Source: Flavobacterium fragile
GTDB lineage: Bacteria; Bacteroidota; Bacteroidia; Flavobacteriales; Flavobacteriaceae
Direction: 5' to 3'
Assembly (NCBI RefSeq): GCF_023634865.1
Contig: NZ_JAMLJN010000001.1
Span: 124,001 to 188,000 of the forward strand
DNA: 64,000 bases
Part shown: positions 7,681-15,220 of the stretch, one piece after another
How positions within the stretch are numbered: the first letter of the stretch is position 1
Layout: every line of letters begins with the position of its first letter
Translations under genes and position numbers: made by a program
Notes under the pieces: model-generated
What the model was told of the DNA's origin: nothing
Databases searched by the model: none
What the model saw: only the letters and a program-made list of their open reading frames with translations

Positions 7681-8505
7681 TTAGATTTTAAATGTTATTA
7701 CAGGTCGTTTTGCGTGATTTACTAAATCTTCACTTATGCTTCCGTTAAAGAAGTGAGATAGGCCTTTTCTGCCGTGTGTGCTCATTCCTATAATATCCGC
7801 ATCTATACTTTTAGCAAAATGTAAAATTCCTTTTTCAACATTAACATCATTATAGATGTGAGTGGAAAAATTGTTTATTTTGAATTCTGACACAAATTCG
7901 TCCATTTGCTTTTGAGCAACTTTTGTTGATTTAAAGTTGTTTGGAGTATTAATGTTTACTAAATATAAGTGAGATTTAAATTTGTTTACAAAATCAACTA
8001 CTTTTTCAAATGGTTTTTTAATTTCATCTGAGAAGTCAGAGGCGAAAACAAATTTTTCAGCACTAAAATTAGATTCCTCTCTTTTGATAACTAACACTGG
8101 GACATTAGAATTTCTTACAACTTTCTCAGTATTAGAGCCTATGAACATTTCTTGAAATCCGCTTGCTCCGTGAGATCCCATTACGATTAAATCAATATTG
8201 TGAGTTTCTCCATTTTTGATAATTCCATCAAAAGCCATTTCAAATTGAATAATTTTAGATATTTTAACCCCGTCTAAAAAGTTGGAGTTCATGATTTCGT
8301 CTAATTTGGCTACTGCTGCATTCTTAAAAAACATCAATTCAGGAATATCATGAGCTCTTGAAAGGGCGTCATTACCTGCTGATGGCAATTCAAGCATATG
8401 TAGTAAAAAGATTTCGCCGTCATTATTTTTTGCAATCTGAGCGGCAACTTTTAATGCATAATCTGCGTGTTTGGAAAAATCTGTTGGTACTAAAATTCGT
8501 TTCAT
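7681..8505 (-). CDS. Universal stress protein, tandem UspA domains
   Basis: Two UspA domains make up the 274 residues: MKRILVPTDFSKHADYAL opens the first, and FVFASDFSDEIKKPF opens the second. Domain 1 keeps the full ATP-binding pattern G-2x-G-9x-G-S (GSHG then GSNTEKV). Domain 2 has STHG then NGSISE, so the first glycine is replaced by serine. UspA proteins bind ATP or other nucleotides and help survival under starvation or stress. It is transcribed alone, divergently from rimP, with a terminator downstream. The exact role is not predictable. Confidence 0.9.
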   Translation of the reverse strand: MKRILVPTDFSKHADYALKVAAQIAKNNDGEIFLLHMLELPSAGNDALSRAHDIPELMFFKNAAVAKLDEIMNSNFLDGVKISKIIQFEMAFDGIIKNGETHNIDLIVMGSHGASGFQEMFIGSNTEKVVRNSNVPVLVIKREESNFSAEKFVFASDFSDEIKKPFEKVVDFVNKFKSHLYLVNINTPNNFKSTKVAQKQMDEFVSEFKINNFSTHIYNDVNVEKGILHFAKSIDADIIGMSTHGRKGLSHFFNGSISEDLVNHAKRPVITFKI

Positions 8506-8605
8506 AAGTTTGTTTTTGGTTATATAAGCATGTAAATAAATTACACCCTAAAGGTACAAATAATATCCAAATAGACAATCTTTTTTTTATTCAAAAAAAA
8601 TATAT

Positions 8606-8613
8606 TATATTTG
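8606..8613 (+). promoter_or_regulatory. Candidate -7 element of the rimP-nusA-infB operon
   Basis: TATATTTG matches TAnnTTTG exactly. Transcription would start near 8620, just ahead of the leader hairpin at 8641-8667. Confidence 0.55.
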
Positions 8614-8640
8614 CTGCGTAATTAAGAGACAAAGGATTAT

Positions 8641-8667
8641 GAGGCACGCAAGGCGTGCCTCTTTTTA
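8641..8667 (+). promoter_or_regulatory. Terminator-like hairpin in the rimP leader (putative attenuator)
   Basis: A perfect 9-bp GC-rich stem (GAGGCACGC with GCGTGCCTC), loop AAG, followed by TTTTT, sits between the promoter and the rimP start. In shape it is an intrinsic terminator. Because it precedes rimP-nusA-infB rather than following a gene, it could act as an attenuator. NusA affects pausing and termination, so feedback by NusA is a plausible inference. An ATG at 8639, in frame with rimP, runs straight through the hairpin. Confidence 0.6.
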
Positions 8668-8674
8668 TAAAAGT

Positions 8675-9142
8675 ATGATGTTTAGAAATAAAGTTCAGGA
8701 GTTGTTAGATGCTGCATTAGCAGAACGTGAGCATCTTTTTTTGATTGATTTAAATATCAATGATACTAATAAAATTAGCATTACTTTAGATGGAGATTCG
8801 GGTGTAAATTTACAAGATTGTATCGATGTTAGTAGAGCAATCGAAAATTCTTTGGATCGAGAAGAACAAGATTTTTCTTTAGAAGTTGCATCTGCTGGTG
8901 TTTCGAGTCCGTTGAAATTGGTGAGACAGTTCAAAAAAAATGTAGGCAGAACATTAAAAGTGAAAACTATTTCTTCAGAGGAAATCGAAGCGGAGCTTAC
9001 ATTTGCGGATGATGAAAAAATAATCTTGGAATGGCAGGCTCGAGAGCCAAAGAAAATTGGAAAAGGTAAAGAAACTGTAAGTAAAAAATTAGAACTTCCT
9101 TACAATAGTATTAAAGAAGCAGTTGTTATAATATCATTTTAA
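8675..9142 (+). CDS. rimP: Ribosome maturation factor RimP
   Basis: RimP (155 aa here) helps mature the 30S subunit. The sequence shows the DUF150 pattern: LFLIDLNI, then [36 protein letters not shown] and a C-terminal SH3-like part ([20 protein letters not shown]). The first gene of a classic rimP-nusA-infB operon, it lies 13 bases before nusA. ATG 8675 (or the adjacent 8678) matches the family N-terminus; the in-frame ATG at 8639 would add 12 residues encoded by the leader hairpin and is unlikely to be used. Confidence 0.93.
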   Translation: MMFRNKVQELLDAALAEREHLFLIDLNINDTNKISITLDGDSGVNLQDCIDVSRAIENSLDREEQDFSLEVASAGVSSPLKLVRQFKKNVGRTLKVKTISSEEIEAELTFADDEKIILEWQAREPKKIGKGKETVSKKLELPYNSIKEAVVIISF

Positions 9143-9155
9143 ATAAAGCGTTAAC

Positions 9156-10397
9156 ATGGAAAATATTGCGTTAATCGAATCGTTTTCAGAATTTAAAGAC
9201 GATAAACTCATTGACAGAGTTACACTAATGGCAATTTTAGAGGATGTATTTAGAAATGCATTGAAGAAGAAATATGGATCAGACGATAACTTTGACATCA
9301 TTATAAATCCTGATAAGGGAGATATGGAGATTTGGAGAAACCGTGTTGTTGTAGAAGATGGTGAAGTTGAGGATCCAAATTCTGAGATTTCTTTGTCTGA
9401 AGCGAGAAGAATTGAGCCTGATTTTGAAGTGGGTGAAGATGTTTCTGAAGAGGTAAAATTAATTCAATTGGGGAGAAGGGCTATTTTAGCATTACGTCAA
9501 AATTTGATCTCTAAGATTCATGAGCATGACAATACAAATCTTTACAAACAATTTAAAGATTTAATAGGGGATATTTATACAGCTGAAGTGCACCATGTTC
9601 GTCCAAAAGCTGTAATTTTGATGGATGATGAAGGGAATGAAATTGTTTTGCCAAAAGAAAAACAGATTCCAAACGATTACTTCAAGAAAGGAGATAATGT
9701 AAGAGGTGTGATTGAAAATGTTGAATTAAAAGGGAATAAGCCTCAAATTATCATGTCAAGAACGGCTCCAGAATTTCTTGAAAAATTATTTGAACAAGAA
9801 ATTCCAGAGGTATTTGACGGTTTAATAACAATTAAAAAAGTAGTTCGAATTCCTGGTGAAAAAGCAAAAGTAGCTGTAGATTCTTATGATGATAGAATTG
9901 ATCCTGTTGGTGCATGTGTGGGAATGAAAGGATCGCGTATTCATGGTATTGTTCGTGAATTAGGAAATGAAAACATTGATGTTATTAATTATACAACTAA
10001 CGCACAATTATATATTACAAGAGCCTTAAGTCCAGCAAAAGTTTCTTCTGTAAAAATTAATGAAGAAGCAAAAACGGCAGAAGTTTTCCTTAAGATAGAA
10101 GAAGTTTCTAAAGCTATTGGTAGGGGAGGTAATAATATTAAGTTGGCAAGTTTGTTAACTGGATATGAAATCGATGTAATACGCGAAGGTATTACAGAAG
10201 AAGAGGATGATGTAGAATTAAGAGAGTTTTCTGACGAAATTGAAGCTTGGGTAATAGAAGAGTTTGAAAAAATTGGTTTAGATACTGCTAGAAGTGTATT
10301 AAATCAGGATGTTGCCGATTTAGTAAGAAGAACTGATCTTGAAGAAGAAACTATTTTAGAAGTTATCAATATTTTAAAAGAAGAATTAGAAGGATAA
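9156..10397 (+). CDS. nusA: Transcription termination/antitermination factor NusA
   Basis: The 413-aa protein has the NusA order: N-terminal RNA polymerase-binding domain (SFSEFKDDKLIDRVTLMAIL), an S1 domain around 130-200 and paired KH domains from about 220 to 345, with KH signatures VGACVGMKGSRIHGI and AIGRGGNNIKLAS. The acidic C-terminus (EGITEEEDD) is followed by a short helical region. NusA binds RNA polymerase and modulates pausing, termination and antitermination. It is the middle gene of the operon with rimP and infB. Confidence 0.96.
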   Translation: MENIALIESFSEFKDDKLIDRVTLMAILEDVFRNALKKKYGSDDNFDIIINPDKGDMEIWRNRVVVEDGEVEDPNSEISLSEARRIEPDFEVGEDVSEEVKLIQLGRRAILALRQNLISKIHEHDNTNLYKQFKDLIGDIYTAEVHHVRPKAVILMDDEGNEIVLPKEKQIPNDYFKKGDNVRGVIENVELKGNKPQIIMSRTAPEFLEKLFEQEIPEVFDGLITIKKVVRIPGEKAKVAVDSYDDRIDPVGACVGMKGSRIHGIVRELGNENIDVINYTTNAQLYITRALSPAKVSSVKINEEAKTAEVFLKIEEVSKAIGRGGNNIKLASLLTGYEIDVIREGITEEEDDVELREFSDEIEAWVIEEFEKIGLDTARSVLNQDVADLVRRTDLEEETILEVINILKEELEG

Positions 10398-10447
10398 TTT
10401 TTAAATTTAACAACACAACAACAAACAAAGAATTTTAAAAAGATTAT

Positions 10448-13246
10448 ATGTCTGAAGAAAGAGTAATAAGAATAAACAAAGTTTTAAGGGAGTTAAATAT
10501 TTCTCTAGATAGAGCTGTGGATTTTTTAAAGGAAAAGGGTCACGAAATTGAGTCGAGTCCTAATGCTAAAATCTCACAAGAGGAATACAATGTCTTATGT
10601 GGTCAATTTTCTGCTGACAAAGGGAATAAGGTTGCCTCTCTTGAAGTAAGTGAAGAAAAAAGAAAAGAGAAGGAGGCGCTGAAACGCGAACTTGAAAAAG
10701 AACAAGAAGCTAAACGTTTGCAGGAAGAAGAGCGTCAAAGACAGGAAATTATCAAAGCTAAGGCCGTTTTATCAGGTCCAAAAGCTGTAGGTAAAATCGA
10801 TTTAGATCCTAAAAAACCTGAAGTTAAATCTGAAAAGCCAATTTCTGAAGAAAAACCTGTTGAGGTTGTTGAAAAGGTAGTAGGAGAAAAAGTTTCTGAG
10901 CCTGTTAAAACTGAGATAAAAGAAGAAATTCAAGAGGTTAATAAGCCTGAAATTGTGAAACCAGTTAAAGAAGTAATGGTTAAAACTGAAACTTCAACTG
11001 ATGAAGCAATTGAGGAAAAGATAGAAACACAATATCAAAAATTGTCTGGAGCTACTTTTACAGGTCAAAAAATTGATTTATCGCAATTTGATAAGCCTAA
11101 GAAGAAAAAAGAAGATCCTAAAAAAGATTTCAAAAAACCTGGAACACCTCAGGCGCAAAATGCTGTAGGTGCTAATGCTGCAAATAATAATAAAAACAAG
11201 CGTAAGCGTATTGTTAAGCCAGGTACTACTGGAACTCCTGGGGCTAATAATGCTGCCGGAGGACCTAAGAAAGAATTTATTAAAGGCGGAGCAGGTGGTT
11301 TCAATAAAGGTAAAAAACCAATTATTCAAAAGGTAGAGCCTTCTGAAGAAGACGTTAAAAACCAAATTAAAGAAACACTTGAAAGACTTCAAGGTAAAGG
11401 TAATAAATCAAAATCTGCTAAATATCGTAGAGATAAAAGAGATTCTCACCGTCAACGTGTAGATGATGAATTGCAAGCACAAGAAGAAGGAAGTAAAATA
11501 TTAAAAGTAACAGAATTTGTTACAGTTGGTGAAATTGCGGCCTTAATGGATGTTCCAATTACTAAGGTAATCGGAACTTGCATGTCATTAGGTATCATGG
11601 TTACCATGAACCAACGTTTAGATGCAGAAACTTTATCTATTGTTGCCGATGAGTTTGGATATGAAGTAGAATTTATTACTACCGATATCGAAGAAGCTGC
11701 AGTGGTTGTTGAAGATAATCCAGAAGATTTAGTTCACAGAGCACCTATTGTTACAGTAATGGGGCACGTTGACCATGGTAAAACTTCGTTATTGGATTAC
11801 ATTCGTAAAGCTAACGTTATTGCAGGTGAGTCTGGAGGAATTACGCAACATATTGGGGCTTACGGAGTAGTTCTAGAGAATGGTGAAAAAATCACGTTCT
11901 TAGACACACCAGGTCACGAAGCGTTTACTGCGATGCGAGCACGTGGAGCTCAAGTTACCGATATTGCTATTATCGTGGTAGCTGCTGATGATGAAATTAT
12001 GCCACAAACTAAAGAGGCGATTAGTCATGCGCAAGCTGCAGGTGTACCAATGATCTTTGCTATTAATAAAGTGGATAAACCAACGGCTAATCCAGAGAAA
12101 ATCAAAGAGCAATTAGCAGGTATGAACTTATTAGTTGAGGATTGGGGTGGAAAATATCAATCTCAAGACATTTCAGCTAAATTTGGTCAAGGAGTTCCTG
12201 AATTATTAGAAAAAGTATTGTTAGAGGCTGAAATTTTGGAATTGAAAGCTAATCCAAACAAACCTGCCTTAGGAACTGTAGTGGAAGCTCAGTTAGATAA
12301 AGGAAGAGGTTATGTTTCAACAATTTTAGTACAAGCAGGGACTTTAAAAGTGGGTGATTATGTATTAGCAGGAAAAAATCATGGTAAGATTAGAGCTATG
12401 TTTGACGAAAGAGGTCACCAAATTAAATCTGCTGGACCATCAACTCCGGTATCAGTTTTAGGATTAGATGGTGCACCAACAGCAGGTGATAAGTTCAATG
12501 TTTATGAAGACGAAAGAGAAGCAAAACAAATTGCAGCTAAACGTACTCAGTTACAACGTGAGCAATCGGTTCGTACTCAAAAACATATTACACTTGCCGA
12601 AATTGGACGTCGTATTGCATTAGGACAATTTAAAGAATTGAATATTATCCTTAAAGGAGACGTGGATGGTTCTGTTGAAGCCTTATCTGACTCATTCTCA
12701 AAATTATCAACTGAAGAAATCCAAATTAATATTATTCATAAGGGAGTTGGAGCAATTACGGAATCTGACGTGTTGTTAGCTTCTGCTTCTGATGCTATTA
12801 TTATTGGATTTAACGTTCGTCCACAAGGAAATGCGAAACAATTAGCTGAAAAAGAAGAAATCGATATCCGTAACTACTCAATTATTTACGATGCAATTGA
12901 TGATTTAAAAGATGCCATGGAAGGAATGTTGTCTCCAGAAATGAAAGAGGAGATTACTGGTACAGCCGAAATTAGAGAATTGTTTAAAGTTTCTAAAGTT
13001 GGAACTATTGCTGGATGTATGGTTACAGATGGTAAGATTTTCAGAAATTCTAAGATTCGTTTAATTAGAGAAGGAGTTGTAATTTACACTGGTGAATTAG
13101 CTACTTTAAAACGTTTTAAAGATGATGTAAAAGAAGTTTCCAAAGGATACGATTGTGGAATGCAAATTAAAAATTACAACGACATTCGTGAGTATGATTT
13201 AATTGAAGGATTCCACGAAGTTGAAGTTAAAAAGAAATTAAAATAA
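10448..13246 (+). CDS. infB: Translation initiation factor IF-2
   Basis: IF-2 brings formyl-Met-tRNA to the 30S subunit and promotes subunit joining with GTP. An IF2-N helix is at the start (MSEERVIRINKVLRELNIS). A long Lys/Glu- and Gly/Asn-rich linker reaches about residue 330, and a second N-domain follows. The GTPase starts near residue 437 with MGHVDHGKTS, then DTPGHEAF (about 485) and NKVD (about 539). The C-terminal domains C1/C2 end in GFHEVEVKKKLK. At 932 aa it is normal for Bacteroidetes, which have long N-terminal linkers. The last gene of its operon, it is followed by a terminator. Confidence 0.97.
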   Translation: MSEERVIRINKVLRELNISLDRAVDFLKEKGHEIESSPNAKISQEEYNVLCGQFSADKGNKVASLEVSEEKRKEKEALKRELEKEQEAKRLQEEERQRQEIIKAKAVLSGPKAVGKIDLDPKKPEVKSEKPISEEKPVEVVEKVVGEKVSEPVKTEIKEEIQEVNKPEIVKPVKEVMVKTETSTDEAIEEKIETQYQKLSGATFTGQKIDLSQFDKPKKKKEDPKKDFKKPGTPQAQNAVGANAANNNKNKRKRIVKPGTTGTPGANNAAGGPKKEFIKGGAGGFNKGKKPIIQKVEPSEEDVKNQIKETLERLQGKGNKSKSAKYRRDKRDSHRQRVDDELQAQEEGSKILKVTEFVTVGEIAALMDVPITKVIGTCMSLGIMVTMNQRLDAETLSIVADEFGYEVEFITTDIEEAAVVVEDNPEDLVHRAPIVTVMGHVDHGKTSLLDYIRKANVIAGESGGITQHIGAYGVVLENGEKITFLDTPGHEAFTAMRARGAQVTDIAIIVVAADDEIMPQTKEAISHAQAAGVPMIFAINKVDKPTANPEKIKEQLAGMNLLVEDWGGKYQSQDISAKFGQGVPELLEKVLLEAEILELKANPNKPALGTVVEAQLDKGRGYVSTILVQAGTLKVGDYVLAGKNHGKIRAMFDERGHQIKSAGPSTPVSVLGLDGAPTAGDKFNVYEDEREAKQIAAKRTQLQREQSVRTQKHITLAEIGRRIALGQFKELNIILKGDVDGSVEALSDSFSKLSTEEIQINIIHKGVGAITESDVLLASASDAIIIGFNVRPQGNAKQLAEKEEIDIRNYSIIYDAIDDLKDAMEGMLSPEMKEEITGTAEIRELFKVSKVGTIAGCMVTDGKIFRNSKIRLIREGVVIYTGELATLKRFKDDVKEVSKGYDCGMQIKNYNDIREYDLIEGFHEVEVKKKLK

Positions 13247-13262
13247 TTTCTAAGATATAGTT

Positions 13263-13292
13263 AAAAGGCCATTCGAAAGAATGGTCTTTTTT
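13263..13292 (+). terminator. Terminator of rimP-nusA-infB
   Basis: Stem AGGCCATTC with GAATGGTCT (one G-U), GAAA tetraloop, flanked by A and T runs. The convergent SPOR gene ends just beyond, so it may serve both strands. Confidence 0.85.
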
Positions 13293-13300
13293 ATTTGTGT

Positions 13301-13693
13301 TTATTGATTGGATGGTTTAATAATTAATGCGTTAGGGTATTTCTTTTGGATATCTGTCAAAGCTTTTTCTACTTCAATTCTAGATTTAAAATTGCCCACC
13401 CAAACTTTATAATTTGGACTATTGAAGATAATAGTTCCATCTAATTCATTAAATTCTTTTTTAAATTCATTTAACTTCTTTTTTGAATCTTCGCTATTCC
13501 CGTAAAATATTTGAATTTTATAAGCTTCATTTAAAAATAATCCTGAATTTATTCTCCTTTTTTCTTTTAGTATCTGATCTATTTTTTGATCTACAATAAG
13601 AGTTGTTTTGTTGTGCTGGCCATAAGTGCATAAAGTAAAAAACAGATTTAGAATAAAGAAGTACAATAAGTTATGTTTTGATGTGGTTTTCAT
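13301..13693 (-). CDS. Secreted SPOR-domain protein
   Basis: The N-terminal signal (NLLYFFILNLFFTLCTYGQ) marks a short exported protein of 130 aa. The second half is a SPOR domain: YKIQIFYGNSEDSKKKLNEF, then YKVWVGNFKSRIEVEKAL and ALIIKP. SPOR domains bind denuded glycan strands of peptidoglycan, often at division sites. It diverges from the ACIII operon, with a TATTTTTG box at 13712-13719 about 18 bases before its start. There is no further hint of a partner. Confidence 0.82.
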   Translation of the reverse strand: MKTTSKHNLLYFFILNLFFTLCTYGQHNKTTLIVDQKIDQILKEKRRINSGLFLNEAYKIQIFYGNSEDSKKKLNEFKKEFNELDGTIIFNSPNYKVWVGNFKSRIEVEKALTDIQKKYPNALIIKPSNQ

Positions 13694-13711
13694 AGTTAAA
13701 TAATTTTATTA

Positions 13712-13719
13712 CAAAAATA
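13712..13719 (-). promoter_or_regulatory. Candidate -7 element of the SPOR gene
   Basis: Reads TATTTTTG on the minus strand, matching TAnnTTTG. A second match, TATATTTG, lies further upstream at 13761-13768. Confidence 0.4.
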
Positions 13720-13817
13720 CAATTAATGTTTAAAATGGTATACTAAGTTATTATTTAGAACAAATATAAATTACATTTTATGATAAAATTAAGGTTTTAA
13801 TAATAGTTCTAATATTG

Positions 13818-13825
13818 TATTTTTG
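13818..13825 (+). promoter_or_regulatory. Candidate -7 element of the act-cta operon
   Basis: TATTTTTG matches TAnnTTTG and would give a leader of roughly 80 bases before actA. I see no good TTG -33 box. Confidence 0.4.
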
Positions 13826-13851
13826 TCGGAGTTTTGAAAAAATAACGTGTT

Positions 13852-13876
13852 CTTTTAGATATGGTGTATCTAAAGG
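13852..13876 (+). promoter_or_regulatory. Inverted repeat in the actA leader
   Basis: Perfect 8-bp stem TTTAGATA (13854-13861) with TATCTAAA (13867-13874), five-base loop, extended by a G-U and a C-G pair. There is no T run, so it is not a terminator. It could be an RNA hairpin affecting translation or stability, or an operator. Confidence 0.4.
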
Positions 13877-13910
13877 TATGCCAAAATTAAAGTCGATAAT
13901 CATTTTAAAT

Positions 13911-15188
13911 ATGAAAAAGGTGGGTAACCATAAGTCGTTTTCAAAGATTTTCTTCAGTTTAGCATTAGTGCTAGTGACATCTTTATCAGCATTTTCACAG
14001 GATGCCGCGAAAGGTAAAGAATTGTTTAATACCAATTGTGCTGCTTGTCATAAGTTAGATGGTAAAGCTACGGGGCCTGCACTTCGTAACGTTGAGTCTA
14101 AATATGATAAAGAATGGTTGTACAAATGGATTAAAAACAGTGGAGAATTAATCAAGTCAGGAGATGCGCAAGCTGTAAAAGTATTTGAAGAGAACAATAA
14201 AGTTCCAATGACAGCATTTCCACAATTGTCAAATGAAGATATTGACAATATTATAGCATATACTTCTGAACCTGCACCTCTGGCTCCTGCTGCAACTCCT
14301 GGTGCTCCTGTTGTTGCAGGTGATGCAGCTGCTGATGATTCAGGTGTTTCTAATAATGTAATATTAGGAGTGCTTTCTTTGGTTATGATGATGTTGGTTG
14401 TCATGTTATTCCTTGTGAATAATATGTTGACTAAGATTGCTAGTGCCAAAGGTTTGGAAGTTGAGCAAAAAGATCGTTCAGTAGCTAATGTTTTCAGAGC
14501 TTATGCTAAGAATCAATTTTTGGTAATCGTTACTGTGATTTTGTTGTTGTTAACATCTGCTTACTTTGCTTATGGATGGATGATGCAAATTGGTGTTGAT
14601 CAAGGGTATGAACCAATTCAACCAATTCATTATTCGCACAAGATTCACGCTGGAGATAATGCTATTGATTGTAAATATTGTCACTCTGCTGCTAGAGTTT
14701 CTAAACACTCTAACATTCCTTCATTGAATGTTTGTATGAACTGTCATAAAAATATTAGTGAGGTGGCTGAGACAACAGCTACTCCTGAATATTCTAAAGC
14801 ATTTTATGATGGTGAAATCCAAAAATTATATGATGCGGTTGGTTGGGATAAATCATTGCAAAAATATACAGGAAAAACTAAACCAGTTAAATGGGTTAGA
14901 ATTCATAATTTACCAGATCACGTTTATTTCAATCACTCACAACACGTAACTGTTGCAGGTGTTGAATGTCAAACTTGTCATGGACCTGTTCAAGAAATGG
15001 AAATTATGCGTCAACATTCTCCTTTAACTATGGGATGGTGTATCAACTGTCATAGAGAAACTAATGTGAAAGTTGAAGATAATGCTTACTACAAAAAAAT
15101 ACATGAAGAACTTTCTAAAAAATACGGAGTATCTCAGTTGACTGCTGCTCAAATGGGAGGTTTAGAATGTGGTAAATGTCACTATTAA
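13911..15188 (+). CDS. actA: Alternative complex III subunit ActA with fused N-terminal cytochrome c
   Basis: ActA is the periplasmic multiheme cytochrome of alternative complex III, which passes electrons from menaquinol to the oxidase. After a signal peptide (LALVLVTSLSAFSQ) a class I cytochrome c domain carries CAACH at residue 43. An Ala/Pro linker, a membrane helix (about 148-170) and a second helix (about 200-222) follow. Then comes the pentaheme domain with CKYCH, CMNCH, CQTCH, CINCH and CGKCH at about 254, 275, 353, 377 and 420. Six haem motifs in one chain therefore combine a monohaem and a pentahaem module. ATG 13911 was chosen for the signal peptide; upstream in-frame codons (13815, 13878) lack one. 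First gene of the act operon. Confidence 0.93.
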   Translation: MKKVGNHKSFSKIFFSLALVLVTSLSAFSQDAAKGKELFNTNCAACHKLDGKATGPALRNVESKYDKEWLYKWIKNSGELIKSGDAQAVKVFEENNKVPMTAFPQLSNEDIDNIIAYTSEPAPLAPAATPGAPVVAGDAAADDSGVSNNVILGVLSLVMMMLVVMLFLVNNMLTKIASAKGLEVEQKDRSVANVFRAYAKNQFLVIVTVILLLLTSAYFAYGWMMQIGVDQGYEPIQPIHYSHKIHAGDNAIDCKYCHSAARVSKHSNIPSLNVCMNCHKNISEVAETTATPEYSKAFYDGEIQKLYDAVGWDKSLQKYTGKTKPVKWVRIHNLPDHVYFNHSQHVTVAGVECQTCHGPVQEMEIMRQHSPLTMGWCINCHRETNVKVEDNAYYKKIHEELSKKYGVSQLTAAQMGGLECGKCHY

Positions 15189-15220
15189 TAAAATAATTTA
15201 AGAAGCTAATATACTATACA

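Noticed and set aside
14048..14449. 133-codon open frame, minus strand
   Set aside because: It is antisense to actA, with Ala-rich sequence that mirrors the actA linker.
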